Assembly: GCA_003640385.1 (NCBI GenBank) | Contig: RCAB01000891.1 | Span: forward strand, 1-13,816 | Direction: 5' to 3' | DNA length: 13,816 nt | From: Setaria digitata | Lineage: Eukaryota > Nematoda > Chromadorea > Rhabditida > Setariidae | Shown: piece after piece, positions 1 to 9,917 of the stretch | Layout of the letters: each line of letters begins with the position of its first letter | How positions within the stretch are numbered: position 1 is the stretch's first letter | Translations under genes and position numbers: made by a program | The notes under the pieces: generated by a model | Seen by the model: the letters and a program-made list of their open reading frames with translations, nothing else | What the model was told of the DNA's origin: nothing | Databases searched by the model: none

Positions 1-336
1 AAAAAAAAAAAGAAATCCTTAACCGACAAGTGTTGAAAATTATATAAGTTAAATAAAATTTAAATAATTTTAAATTCTCTCCATGCCAATCTTTTCGATT
101 ATTTTTGCTCTATTGTGCACCATAAATCATGCTTATTCTCGTCATTCTGAACATATCCTTCTCATTAATCCTCATATGCCCTCTGACCTTTCTGTTCATC
201 CCTATAAATTTCAATAATCCGCCAATACGTCATCATCATCATCTTTATTTCGTCAATATCATCACCATCATCTTAGGCACATTCACTCAATTCTTCTTTC
301 ATAGGCCTCTGACCCTTTTTCTTTATTTACAAGGCC

Positions 337-552
337 TCAAAAGAAAAAGAGAAGAAAAAAAAGGAAGGAACGGGAGCGAAAATTGCCGAAATAATTGTAA
401 ATCTGCATCTTAAATGCCATGTTGCCCATTTCGTAGTATCGGTTTTCTAAAATCGATTTCACTAAAGTGTGGTAAAAGGCTTCGCAACGATCTATATAGC
501 CTAGACATATAGCACTAGGCATAATACATTCAATAAGAAGTCCTAATTTCAT
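337..552 (-). CDS. Weak candidate coding island, possibly the next exon of the 1235-1334 gene
   Basis: An open minus-strand stretch lies in DNA that is visibly richer in G/C than the rest of the window's left half. Its central part reads YIDRCEAFYHTLVKSILE followed by NRYYEMGNMAFK, which looks less like random A/T-rich translation than other open frames here. Two possible acceptors, CTAG before the YIDRC segment and TTTTAG before NRYYE, are both phase-compatible with the phase-1 exit of the 1235-1334 exon. The frame then runs into a pyrimidine tract (Phe/Leu-rich tail) and stops with TGA at 337-339, with an AATAAA hexamer at 322-327 just beyond. No family is recognised, neither acceptor is strong, and the last 15 or so residues look like translated pyrimidine tract. 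It could equally be noncoding. Confidence 0.18.
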   Translation of the reverse strand: MKLGLLIECIMPSAICLGYIDRCEAFYHTLVKSILENRYYEMGNMAFKMQIYNYFGNFRSRSFLFFLLFFF

Positions 553-1234
553 CTATCATCGTGATGAAACCAGCATAATATTATGAATGATGAAAATGGT
601 CATTGTAGTATCTTAAGAAACATTAACTAATTAATATATCTCATTAATTCATTAGATTTGTGATCGTTTTATTTTTTACTTTTTTTTTGTTTTCATTAAT
701 AATTTCTCTATGTTTTGATTAATTATAGATGTTTTATAATGAAATTTCCTAAAAAATTTTATCAAGCAGTACTCAGTAACGGAATGCGTTTTTTTTTATG
801 TTAGAGCATTTCTCAAATCAGCTCTTTGATCATTTCTCTAGTTACTCTTAATTTCTCTTTTTTCTTTTTTGATAATGAATAGTTTTACGAAAAATCAAAA
901 ATTTCCAGTTCATCATCGGTAAATGAAAAGAGAAAAAAAGACTTATTTATCTAAAACTATTGCTAACTAATTTATATTTCAAATGCTGTTCTTGCTAATT
1001 TAAAAAAATTGACGAATTTCAAATATAAAAAAAAAGCATAAAAGAAAAAGAAGAACGTGAAGTGTTTAGAAATAGATATAACAGCCACGATGATTATTGG
1101 GTAAAACAAAAAAAAGATTTTTTTTTGCAATTTCTGTAATTTATAAAAATTTTCGAATTGGCTGAATTATGATGTTAGTTTTTTCTGAGTCCATTTAATA
1201 AATCACAAAAATCTGTCAAAATTTTTCCACTTAC

Positions 1235-1334
1235 CGGCACTATCCCAATCATCAGGATTTGTATCATCAAATCGGAATGCATTACGACCGGCGTTTAAAT
1301 CAAAATCCGTACTTCGCCGAAATTTCCGTTCCAT
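1235..1334 (-). CDS. Likely first coding exon of an unrecognised gene that continues leftward
   Basis: On the minus strand an ATG (plus 1332-1334) opens 33 codons plus one base and runs straight into a textbook nematode-type donor, GTAAGT (plus 1229-1234). The peptide begins MERKFRRSTDFDLNAGRNA and ends DDTNPDDWDSA: a basic start followed by an acidic, Asp-rich stretch, with mixed codon use and a base composition richer in G/C than its surroundings. An in-frame TGA four codons upstream of the ATG, in purine-rich sequence without an acceptor, supports this ATG as the start and the upstream bases as 5' UTR. I do not recognise the protein family. The exon leaves in phase 1, so the next exon must supply two bases. 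Its orientation is the same as the phosphatase pseudogene 7.3 kb upstream, but nothing ties the two together. Confidence 0.5.
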
Positions 1335-1355
1335 TTCAAGAATTCATTCAAATTC

Positions 1356-1451
1356 GCTTTCCTTTTCTATTTTGTTTTTTTTTTCTTTACATCCACTTTT
1401 ATCCTTTTTTCCCCCCTTTCTCTTTCTTTCTTTTCTTTTTTTCTCTTTTCA
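1356..1451. repeat. Pyrimidine tract ending in TTTTCAG
   Basis: Roughly 95 bases of nearly pure T/C on the plus strand, beginning just beyond the orphan first exon and ending in a good splice-acceptor-like TTTTCAG near 1446-1452. No plus-strand exon follows that I can support, so it is listed as a low-complexity tract. On the minus strand it is a purine-rich sequence that would sit in the 5' UTR or promoter of the 1235-1334 gene. Confidence 0.5.
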
Positions 1452-2392
1452 GTATTTTGATTTCACTTTAACAAGTTTCTTTTTTGTTTTATTTGTTTGG
1501 CGTTTTGTACTTGCAGGTTCGTTGCTCTTCTCACAACCATTAAGCACTTTTCTATTTAAAATTTAATTACACATTTGAAATGGGAAAAGTTTGCTTATAA
1601 ACGAAACTGAAATGCTTATGCGAAGCTTTACAACGATATTTTAAAATTTAGCTCACCAAAAAGGATATTAAAATATTTAATTCTCCACTAAGACTATATG
1701 CAAGCAATGTGAAATTTATAAAAATTTCCTATTCACAAGGAATCAAATTCAAATTATTTCATTTTCTTCTTTTTTCTCTTTTTTTTTGAAAAAAGTTATG
1801 AAAAAGTTAATACGCAATAAATGTGTGGAATATATTTATATTTTGAGAATGTAATGGAAAATTTAATATTTCTAGAACATAACAAAATATTCAAAATAAG
1901 CAAGAAAAAAAATGAAGAATAGATTAGGAATTGTTGAATCAATTTGTCGAATTAAAAAAAAAAAAGCAAAAATTCGTAGATTAAAAATTTTGAAATAAAA
2001 TAAAAAGTTTATCTTAGCATAAGCGAAAAAATTGATAAACTGTACTTAATTCATTTGGCCATTTATTCAAATAATAAATGTAATCCAAGGAATATAGATG
2101 AATATGGGAAAAGTGTACTGTAGAAAAAATTCATCCGATTACAATTGGCATGATACAAATTAGAAGGGTAAATGTAACGAATAAATTAGTCTGTAATTTT
2201 AAATTTTTTAATGAGTAGTAGTAATTTTAGGTTTTTAATACATGATATATAATTTAAATTTGTCCAATTATCCCGATGCTTTTCTTTTTATCTGCCTTTC
2301 TCTCTTTTTGTTTTTTTTTTTTTGCTTTTTTAAGTGCTGACTAATTAGTTTAAAGAAAAAAAAAAAGAATCAAGGGAAAAAGGGAAAAAAAG

Positions 2393-2406
2393 CATGTATA
2401 TACATG
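2393..2406. repeat. 14-bp perfect palindrome
   Basis: CATGTATATACATG is identical to its reverse complement. It lies in A-rich DNA with no gene nearby. It could be a dimeric protein site or chance in A/T-rich sequence. Confidence 0.4.
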
Positions 2407-2956
2407 TGATTTAATAAATTAGAATTGTCAAACGCATTAATGGACTTGAAATAAAAATTTAATAAGAGAAGAAATAGGAACGGAGGAGGAAAAAGGACGG
2501 AAATAATGATTGTTTAATTCCTATATAATACAATAAAGAAATAAAAATATTGTGAATGGAATATTTTCTTTTCATATATTTCATGTCATCGATTATTAAA
2601 GATTAAATATTTGTTTAGAAGTGATATCTTTTAAAAAAATAATTTCAAAATAGATATCGTATCATTTAGGTATACAGCAAAAAATAAATTTTCAAGTATT
2701 TTTTTTTTTTTTGTGACTTATATCTTTTTTCATTTCAACAGCAAAGTTAAAAAGTGAGAATGAAAAAAAAAGAAAAAATTTAAAAAGTCAAAATCAGCGT
2801 TTTCAATTCAAACTAACATTTCTTTATTTCTTTCGTCTTCTTTTTTCCTCTTTTGCCAAGCTAGCATTTAAATGAAAAATTATATCAAATCCTGTTTGCG
2901 CTGACATTTATCCACATAACAATAAAGGTTTTGAAGAACTTAGCCTATGAATTAAT

Positions 2957-3028
2957 TCTCCTTCATTTATTCTTTTTTCTTCCTCTCTTCCCCTCTCTTT
3001 CTCTCTCCCTCTCTTTCACTCCCTCCTT
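2957..3028. repeat. CT-rich microsatellite-like tract
   Basis: About 70 bases almost entirely C and T with runs of CTCT and CCCT, followed by ordinary A/T-rich sequence. Such tracts are simple repeats; no acceptor plus exon follows it on the plus strand that I can support. Confidence 0.6.
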
Positions 3029-3131
3029 GATTTTGTGGAACTTTTTAGAGATTTAACGAATATTTTCAGATAAAAATAAATAAACAATGAAATACAACAA
3101 TTTTTAAAAGGCATATGCGACGAATAAACAA

Positions 3132-3455
3132 CATATTGGAAACAATTTTTCTTTTTTTTTTTAGGTAGAAGAATTTTTGACAAATTCATTGGAAATTTTT
3201 AAAGAATTCATTAAATGAATGAACATGCTTGGAATGTTTTATATCAAAATGGAAAAAAAAAGAAAAAACTTTTTTGAGACGTAATAAATGAATTTTCTTC
3301 AGGAATAATTATCTATTTATCGTTAAATAAAGAAAAAGAATTTTTGACAAAATTGAAAGGAGACATTTTGTAAAGCATTCGTTAAACGTACATATTGGAA
3401 ATGATTGATTTATTTATTTTTAGGTAGAAAGCGAATGCTAATTTCATAGGAAATT
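3132..3455 (+). repeat. Diverged direct repeat, about 260 bp apart
   Basis: A segment at about 3132-3200 (CATATTGGAAA, a T-rich stretch, TTTAGGTAGAA, then AATTCATTGGAAATTTT) recurs in diverged form at about 3391-3455 (CATATTGGAAATGATT, TTTTTAGGTAGAAA, ATTTCATAGGAAATTTT). A second shared piece, AGAATTTTTGACAAA, occurs near 3170 and 3338. Together they suggest an old tandem duplication with a unit near 260 bp, now decayed. No coding sequence is evident in either copy. Confidence 0.45.
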
Positions 3456-4980
3456 TTATACGGATAAAAATTGATCTAGGAATTGGTTAGCTAGATGAAA
3501 AGGAAAAGAAGTGAAATTTTCTTTTTTCTGTCTGATTTCTTCTTCATCATTACAAACTTATTTCTATGCTATCCATTTTCACTAAATTAGAAGCGTCTTT
3601 TCCTCCTATCTTTTCTCTCTTTCACATAAAATTTATAGATTTTTTTTTTCCTAAAAGGCTCAATAATGTCCTTTTAATGAGCATGATTCCAATTAATTTT
3701 TATCGAAATTCATTTAAACTACTATAACAACAACAATAATTACTGAGACTTCAGCTGTTTTTTTTTTTTTGCAAATTAGTAAAAAAAAAATTTTTTTTGA
3801 AACATTCTTGAAATGAACGCAATAATATTCCATAGCGTAAGCAATGATGAATTTTTCGATAAAAAAAAATTTTTGCAGCAGTTCAAAACGAAAAAAAGAA
3901 AAAAAAAGGAAAAGAATATGCATGATAACAGCAATACTAGTCTATAACAATTATATGTTGTTATAATGATGCTTTGAATATAGGTCAAATAAGAAATGTT
4001 TTGTTTGTTTGTTTGTTTTTTCTTTTCCTGTGAAATTTTCAAATTACAGCAATAAGAAGAGAACTTTATCAGTTACAAAAGTTAATGGAATTCAAATTTG
4101 ATAACACATATAAATATGGTATCAGTTGATAAAATGCGGAAATATTAATTAGCTTAATTGAAACAATAAATTTGATCTTTTTAATTGGAAGGACTGAGTT
4201 TTTCAATGTTTCGGTTAATGAACATGAAAATTAGGAGCGGAAAAATTTATTCAACCTTACAATCAATCAATGATCAATTTTGTAACTTTCATCACCTATT
4301 AATCAATTAAAAACAAATATTAATTGTAAAGTACCTTAATCCTTCTTTTTTTCCTTTTTTTTTTAATCTTTCTCAATCGCTAATGCCAATTTTCAATTAA
4401 AGAGGGAAATTTAGCTTTCGCAAACAATAAAATCAAATAAAATTTTAAAAAAAATTTATTTTTTCCATTTACCTTATCTCACTTAGGAAAAATTAGAAAA
4501 AAAAGCCTTAAAAAATAAAAAAAAAAGTATTTCATTCATAGCACACAAAAATTTTTATAAAAAGACAAATATAATATGTGTCGATGTATCGAATAATTTT
4601 CATTTTCAAATTAACAAATGACTACAAAATTACACATTTTTAATTTGTAATTTATAAAAAAATATTTGCAAATTAAAAAAAAAAAACATCTTGTTTGTTT
4701 CACTGAATTCATTTCTTATCTGTAACTTTAAAAAAAATCAGTTCCGATTATAACTAAATATTTTCGAAATAGAAATAATTGCAAAGCATGGTTTAAAAAA
4801 AAAATTAAAATAAAAGTGACTAAATTTGTTTTAAATACTACCAATTTCTTCCCTTCTTCTTTGTTCATTTTTTTGGCCTGAGATTTTTTCTTTTTTTTTT
4901 CACATTAGTTATCAAATAAGGCATATTTTCTGATGCACAACAGTAATAGCATGGACAGCAACAATAAAAGACTGAAAAAC

Positions 4981-5180
4981 AGATTGTATTCAGGGGAGAA
5001 TGAAAGAAGGATGCTAACAATTTTCTTCTGGCTCGTTCATTTTGTTTTCTAGCCATTTTCCTGAGCAAACACAAAAAAAAAAAGAAAAGCTAGCCAAGCC
5101 TGAAGGAAGATTGTATTCAGGATCAAAATACATATATGTGTACATGCATAATGCTAATAGTTTCCTTTTAGCCAAGCATA
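4981..5180 (+). repeat. Diverged local duplication sharing AGATTGTATTCAGG
   Basis: The exact 14-mer AGATTGTATTCAGG occurs at 4981-4994 and 5108-5121. Each copy is followed by a related block, ATGCTAACAATTTTCTTCTGGC near 5011 and ATGCTAATAGTTTCCTTTTAGC near 5151, at slightly different spacing because the second copy carries an extra ATACATATATGTGTACATG-like stretch. It looks like an old tandem duplication with later indels. Confidence 0.35.
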
Positions 5181-5397
5181 AATAGCTTTGTAAAATGGAA
5201 AATGTATGGTATATATTAAAAAAATAAATAGAAAAAAAAACAAAGGAAGGCAAAGTTTGGTCCAAACTTCTTTTTTTTGTTTACTTGTCCTATAATTTTT
5301 ATTTATTCTTTTTGATGCTTGAGGAATGATACGAAAGAAAACAAAACAGCGATAAAATAACTGATTTTGGATAACAATATTTTATCCTTGTCTTCTT

Positions 5398-5412
5398 ATT
5401 ATTATTATTATT
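5398..5412 (+). repeat. ATT trinucleotide repeat
   Basis: Five perfect ATT units. A looser run of ATC/ATT-type triplets follows at about 5809-5860. Both are simple sequence repeats with no sign of coding. Confidence 0.6.
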
Positions 5413-7440
5413 TAGGATAAAGAATGATAAGAAATTTGAGGATGAGGAATGAAACTAGAAAAAGGTAAGTACTAATAAAATAAACTATTTTATCCATTAA
5501 TTTTTCAAATATCTTTTCTTTCTTCCATAGCAAACAAATCAAAAAGATGGGAATTTTATTAAAAATTTAATTACATATTTCAAGTTCAATTTGTTTTTTT
5601 TTTTGGTTATTTGAAAATTTTTGAAATTATTCATAATGATTACTGCATACAAAGGAGAAGAATCCTTAGCTTTTCCTTTTTTTTTTTTTTATCTAGCAAG
5701 ATAAGATAGCTAACAATTTGAGATGTATGAAAATGAAAGGGAGGAAGGTGCTAGAAGTGAAAAAGCTGATCTGAAACAAAAGTTGGATAATATCGAATGG
5801 AATTATCCATCATTATCACTATTATTTGTCATCATTTATCATTATTGTTATCATTGTGGTATGAATTATATGAGGAAATGTTTATAGGTAATTTGTAGAT
5901 TGATGTACAGATATTATGAAAATTAAGCCACATCAAAATAGAAAAATGAAGTTATTTTAGCAGCTTGAATTAGTCTCACGGGATTGAATTATAAAAATTG
6001 AAAATTAACAGGAAGCGGAATGCAAAAAGAGATATTTTTCACATTTTGTTATCTTGTTGAGACTTAATTAAAACTAAATAAAACGTATAATTGAATTAAA
6101 ATCTAAACATGCATTTCAAACTGTGCAAAATTTATATAATTCAATTAAAAGAAAGGGAGCAGTTTAAATTTAAAGAATGTTTAAAATGAAAATATTATTT
6201 CCAGATCAGGATTTAAGTACCTAAATGATGTGTAATTTATAAAATTAGGAAAAAAAGTCATCGCAACAGAATTCATCAAAATATATTGCTGAATAAAAAT
6301 TCATATTACCAAAATCGCATAAAAATTATAGAACTAAAAAAATTCAATCTGCTAAAATATATTGAAGTTAATTAGAAACTAAAATGTGTTATCGAAATTA
6401 ATTAGAATATTAAATATAAGAAATTGAAACACTTTATCCAAATTTTATAGATTTTTGAACAGCAAAAAAAAAAAGAAACGAAAAAACGTCAGTTCTTTTC
6501 CTTTGCAAAATCCATGTATACTTCTTGTAAAACTTCATTTTCTTATTTAAAAAAAAAGTAAAAAGATGGAAATATGAAAAAAAAAACTTTTAAAGAGAAA
6601 AATTTAAATATACATCCATGTGTAAATCAGGATTCAAGCATAACATAATATGAAAAAGAAAAGAAAATTTTTTTAGTTAGAAGTATTTCACATCTTGAGG
6701 CTAATAAAAGGTAAAAAATAAAAAAGCGCACACATTTCATATGAATTATACATTTTAAAGGAAAAAGAGAAAAAAGACAAGAAATGAATTTCCATTTTCA
6801 TACTATTTAAAAATGAAAATCATTTTCTTTCTCTTCTTTGAACGATTTGGAGAAAATTAAAGGGTAAATTTTCATTCCATATTAAAAGAATTTTGGCCTA
6901 TAAAATTTATGAAAGATCATAGATGAAATAATATTATATCCAATTATCTTACGCATTTTTTTTAGTTTAGAAATTTCCGATTATTAATAAATGTAAATTA
7001 TCGAACACAAAAATCATGCATTTTGCTATTTAATGTGGTTAAGCAACGAAGAAAAGGAAAGAAAAAATAATTTCATGAAAATTTAATAATACTATTAAAA
7101 TACTAAATAAAAAGAAAAGTAAAATCAGTGTCAGCAGATGGAAAATTTGTGAAAATATTATAAGAGAAGAACATATAAGCAACAACGTTTGCAACTCAAA
7201 AACTTTTTGATTTCTAACAAATGCTTTTAAGTGGTCATATTGGCACGATGCATACGGCACTTATTTATACATTTCGTAATTAAATTTTCTCCTTTAAACA
7301 GCCTCCGTTTCACTTCTTAATATTTTCACTTGTAAATAACAAAAAAAAGATTTATTTTCGTTTCAGATGATAGCTCTATTTCTATACATATTTCGTTATG
7401 AAATTATTTACAGAAAAAAAAATCTCATCAAATGATAATA

Positions 7441-7618
7441 ATTATCTGTATAAAAAATTAAAATTTAATATTTCAAAATGTCATCGCTGAAATAAATGCA
7501 GAAACTATAAAGGGATATCTGAAAAAAAAAGCAAGAAAATTACTTGTATAAGAAGTTAGGATTTAATATTTTAAAATATCATTGGGGAAATTATAGATAG
7601 AGACATCTCAAAAAAAAA
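7441..7618 (+). repeat. Diverged tandem duplication of about 95 bp
   Basis: Two adjacent units align along their length: the first at about 7441-7535 and the second at about 7539-7618. Shared blocks in order are ATTA-CTGTATAA / ATTACTTGTATAA, the AATTTAATATTT / GATTTAATATTTT block with AAAAT-TCAT / AAAATATCAT, and finally ATATCTGAAAAAAAAAG / ACATCTCAAAAAAAAAG. Both end in an A run, which probably helped the duplication. Noncoding. Confidence 0.5.
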
Positions 7619-8491
7619 GAGAAAGAGAAAGAAAATTATATATATAATGATTTTTAACAATATTTTCATAAAACAACACCAAAATTTCCATTAAAATTTT
7701 TTTTTTTTTTTTTGAATTATCAAGCGAAAGATGTCGTACTCATTATGATTCGGTTGTAAAGGAAAGAAAGTGAGACGAGATTTTTTCACTCATTTGGATT
7801 TAATTATTTAATCAAAAAAAAAATTCGTAAAAAAAAATGATTTGAATTATGTAAAATAGATGTAAAAAAAAAAAAAAAAAACGAAAATATGCATTTTGTA
7901 CATGTATAAATTAATTATTAGAATGATTTCAATAAGTGCCGAAAGTTCTATTCAAATGTTTTATCTATTTATTAAATTATGGAAACAAACATCCCACACT
8001 AGCTTGATAGAATATGAGAAAGGGAACTTTTCATATTTTACTCATTTGAATTTAATTGCTGAACAAAATCGAAATTCAAAATTTCAATATTCATTTCTGC
8101 TAGTGTAGGGAAATAAGACAGCAAATATATTTCACATTGAAAAACGAAAACGAAAGGACAAAATGAACAACATACAAAAATAATACTTTTATAAATTAAT
8201 AAACGATAAATATACTGAAATTTTATTTAGTGATTCTGAATTAGAAATAAATGCAGTGGAATTTCGTACGTAGAAATAAATAGAGCAACTAATTTCGTCT
8301 TAATTTTTGAGCTAATCACAGCTGTTTGGATTTAATGAAATATTAGTATAATAATACTAATATATATACACTCAAAGTAATCTATTCATTTCCAAAATTC
8401 TCCTTGCTATAGTTCCTCTTCTCACTTCTCAGTGCAACTTTTAACTTTTCAATTTGAATAAACTCAATAACTGCACAGTGGCACCGCTACA

Positions 8492-8506
8492 AGGCAAATT
8501 TTGCCT
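8492..8506. repeat. Small perfect hairpin AGGCAAA-T-TTTGCCT
   Basis: Seven-base arms around one base, in a patch richer in G/C than its neighbours, about 170 bp beyond the stop codon of the phosphatase copy. It would lie in the 3' flank of that transcript. No known motif is recognised. Confidence 0.35.
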
Positions 8507-8673
8507 CTGATCTGAAATAATAACTCGCGTATTGTCAAAATAACAAGAATGTCAAGATTCAGTGATAAGAGAAAGACTGAAAAATTTTATGATGAAGTAT
8601 TTAATACTATCTCCAGTTAAGTGATTTAAATTGAGTAAAATAACAAACATATTACAGGATAATATAATTCATA

Positions 8674-8818
8674 TCATTTTCCGCTTAAATAAGCTTCGAA
8701 TTTTGTAAATAACTGACCCAGAACAGAGTAAACGAAACGATACTGTTTCACATTCTCCACTAGACATATTCGTTGTTGTCGTAAAATTGCCAACGTTTTA
8801 CTGGCATCAATCAGCATA
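8674..8818 (-). pseudogene. Exon J: C-terminal PTP exon with stop codon
   Basis: Acceptor TTTTTTGCAG, then one base and 47 codons to TGA at 8674-8676. It reads MLIDASKTLAILRQQRICLV, then ENVKQYRFVYSVLGQLFTKF. This is the final LRxQRxxMIQTxxQYxFVY block of PTPs: the second Gln of the Q-loop region is kept, the first is Glu. The protein ends soon after, as in Pez. The phase is wrong: exon I leaves in phase 0, but this frame needs phase 2, so one base is gained or lost at the junction or an exon is missing. The first AATAAA hexamer downstream is at plus 8222-8227. Confidence 0.75.
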
Positions 8819-9004
8819 CTGCAAAAAATTTACTTTGTTTTTTCCTTCTTTCCGTTTCAACGAAGTGAATTGTTAACGATTATGATAATTACATGTAATT
8901 GATTAATAGGTTCTAAAAATTCAAACACTTATTCATGTTTTCAACAACGGCGAACTACTAGAAGAAACAACGGAAGGAATGATGAAAAAAAAAAAAATTA
9001 GCAT

Positions 9005-9135
9005 CAGTTAATAAATTTTCATTCCCCACGATAGCTTTGCATAGTCTAGCGAATAGCCTAGGCTACCATTTAGGAATTTCCCGAACGTTCCTGTCTATTT
9101 TGACCCTGGTTAGGTGCTGGAGATGGATGAATATT
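9005..9135. other. G/C-richer island inside the last intron of the phosphatase copy
   Basis: About 130 bases clearly richer in G/C than the surrounding intron, with a perfect 12-bp palindrome TAGCCTAGGCTA at 9054-9065. Open frames on both strands are short, and none reads like a phosphatase segment. The PTP alignment leaves no room for an exon here. It may be a regulatory patch, an insertion remnant or a relic of something unrelated. Confidence 0.3.
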
Positions 9136-9245
9136 ACTAATATTTCATGTATATGGGTTATTTGTAAATGTTTACCTTCCTTCCATTATTGTTTCGAAAT
9201 TATCATTATCTTTGATTTATAATTACAAAAAAAAAAGGAATATAC

Positions 9246-9408
9246 CAAATTATGTTCAATACAGTGAATTATCAGTTCCACAAGCAGATAAACACCAGAT
9301 TCATGTACACCCCTCAAGCAGTGTATCACGACTGGAGGTAGATTCATACCTGTTACTTGTTCATTCATTCTGGCAGATGAAAATTCTGATGATGGAACAT
9401 TCGAATGA
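9246..9408 (-). pseudogene. Exon I: PTP signature exon with HCLRGVHESG in place of HCSAGVGRTG
   Basis: 163 nt, one base plus 54 codons, acceptor ATTACAG and donor GTATAT, open throughout. It starts HSNVPSSEFSSARMNEQV and contains PPVVIHCLRGVHESGVYL followed by ELIIHCIEHNL. The position and flanks are unmistakably the PTP P-loop and following helix, and ELIIHCIEHN matches the Pez wording SELMIYCLEHN. The nucleophile Cys (9318-9320) is retained, but the invariant Arg of CX5R is Glu (9300-9302) and the SAG step is LRG, so phosphate binding should be lost. Confidence 0.8.
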
Positions 9409-9859
9409 CTGTAATTCATATTTACATTAATTTAAGTTGGTTCAATTTCTTTCCATTCCTATTTTCCAAAATATTTTGAGGGAAAAAAAGAAATCTGAAA
9501 TTCTCAATTTCCTTCTTTTTCATTTCTCAATAACTGAATTAGCTATTAAAAACTATTATATCGAAATTTCAATTTTTTTCTTAAATTTCATTTCTAGAAT
9601 AAAAATATCACCGAGAAGTTGAATAATGTAGCATATAATTGACCATATGTAATCCATTTTTATACCATTTACAATAATCGAAGTTAGTTGTTTGTGTTCG
9701 ATTTCGATCCGTTAGATCAGTTAAATTTAGCTGTAAAATACTTTCATGCAATTACAAAAGCATTGTTATTTGTGGAAAATCTTGGCAGAGACACTTAACA
9801 AACTGACAAAATTGTTATTTCGATTTTTTCTAGATCTTTTTATCACTCCGAAACTTATC

Positions 9860-9917
9860 TTTCGCAAATGCTCGTTTTCCAGATGTCGTCGGACACTATT
9901 TACAGCATCCATAAATC
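9860..9917 (-). pseudogene. Exon H: PTP helix exon, 3' boundary damaged
   Basis: Acceptor GTTGCAG is good and phase 1 matches exon G (completing Gly). It reads FMDAVNSVRRHLENEHLR, matching the FLSYLEEIQSVRRH region of Pez. No proper donor follows: the sequence is CGAAAGATAAGTTT. Without the A between G and T it would be AA then GTAAGT, a perfect donor leaving in phase 2, exactly what exon I requires. As written, the frame can run on past 9860 until TAA near 9770, or use weaker cryptic GT sites. Confidence 0.6.

Larger units (their letters stand above)
1335..8673. other. Long A/T-rich stretch without a convincing gene
   Basis: About 7.3 kb between the orphan first exon on the left and the end of the phosphatase pseudogene on the right. 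It is dominated by A and T runs, including T17 at 7697-7713 and A18 at 7864-7881. Short open frames occur on both strands, but they are Phe/Leu/Ile- or Lys/Asn-rich translations of A/T tracts with no recognisable motif and no exon-like flanks. I see no tRNA, rRNA or transposase. Internal structure consists of diverged local duplications, two pyrimidine tracts and small palindromes, listed separately. Confidence 0.6.

Noticed and set aside
129..413. Plus-strand 94-codon open frame rich in Leu/Ile/Phe
   Set aside because: It reads as a hydrophobic translation of pyrimidine-rich sequence with a His run from a CAT repeat and a Lys/Arg tail from an A run; no motif or exon signals. The opposite strand looks more coding-like.
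1446..1460. Plus-strand TTTTCAG acceptor after a long pyrimidine tract
   Set aside because: No coding-like exon follows on the plus strand, and the neighbouring recognised exon is on the minus strand.
1259..1566. Two overlapping plus-strand frames, Phe-rich
   Set aside because: The first is the antisense shadow of the 1235-1334 exon and then the pyrimidine tract; the second is entirely the tract.
3714..4042. Two overlapping minus-strand frames rich in Phe, Lys and Ile
   Set aside because: Translations of A and T runs in different frames; no family motif, no splice context.
4865..5265. Minus-strand frames of 69 and 83 codons
   Set aside because: They overlap in different frames across a diverged noncoding duplication and contain Phe runs from T tracts; no recognisable domain.
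7039..7260. Minus-strand 73-codon frame with a membrane-like stretch
   Set aside because: The hydrophobic segment is what T-rich sequence gives by chance. The first 25 codons look better, but no acceptor, donor, signal or family was found.
7896..8108. Plus-strand 70-codon frame
   Set aside because: Composition is that of the background; no motif or flanking exon signals, and it lies in the 3' flank of the phosphatase copy on the other strand.
9037..9430. Plus-strand frames at 9037-9222 and 9212-9430
   Set aside because: The second is the antisense shadow of the PTP signature exon; the first lies in the intron patch and shows no motif.
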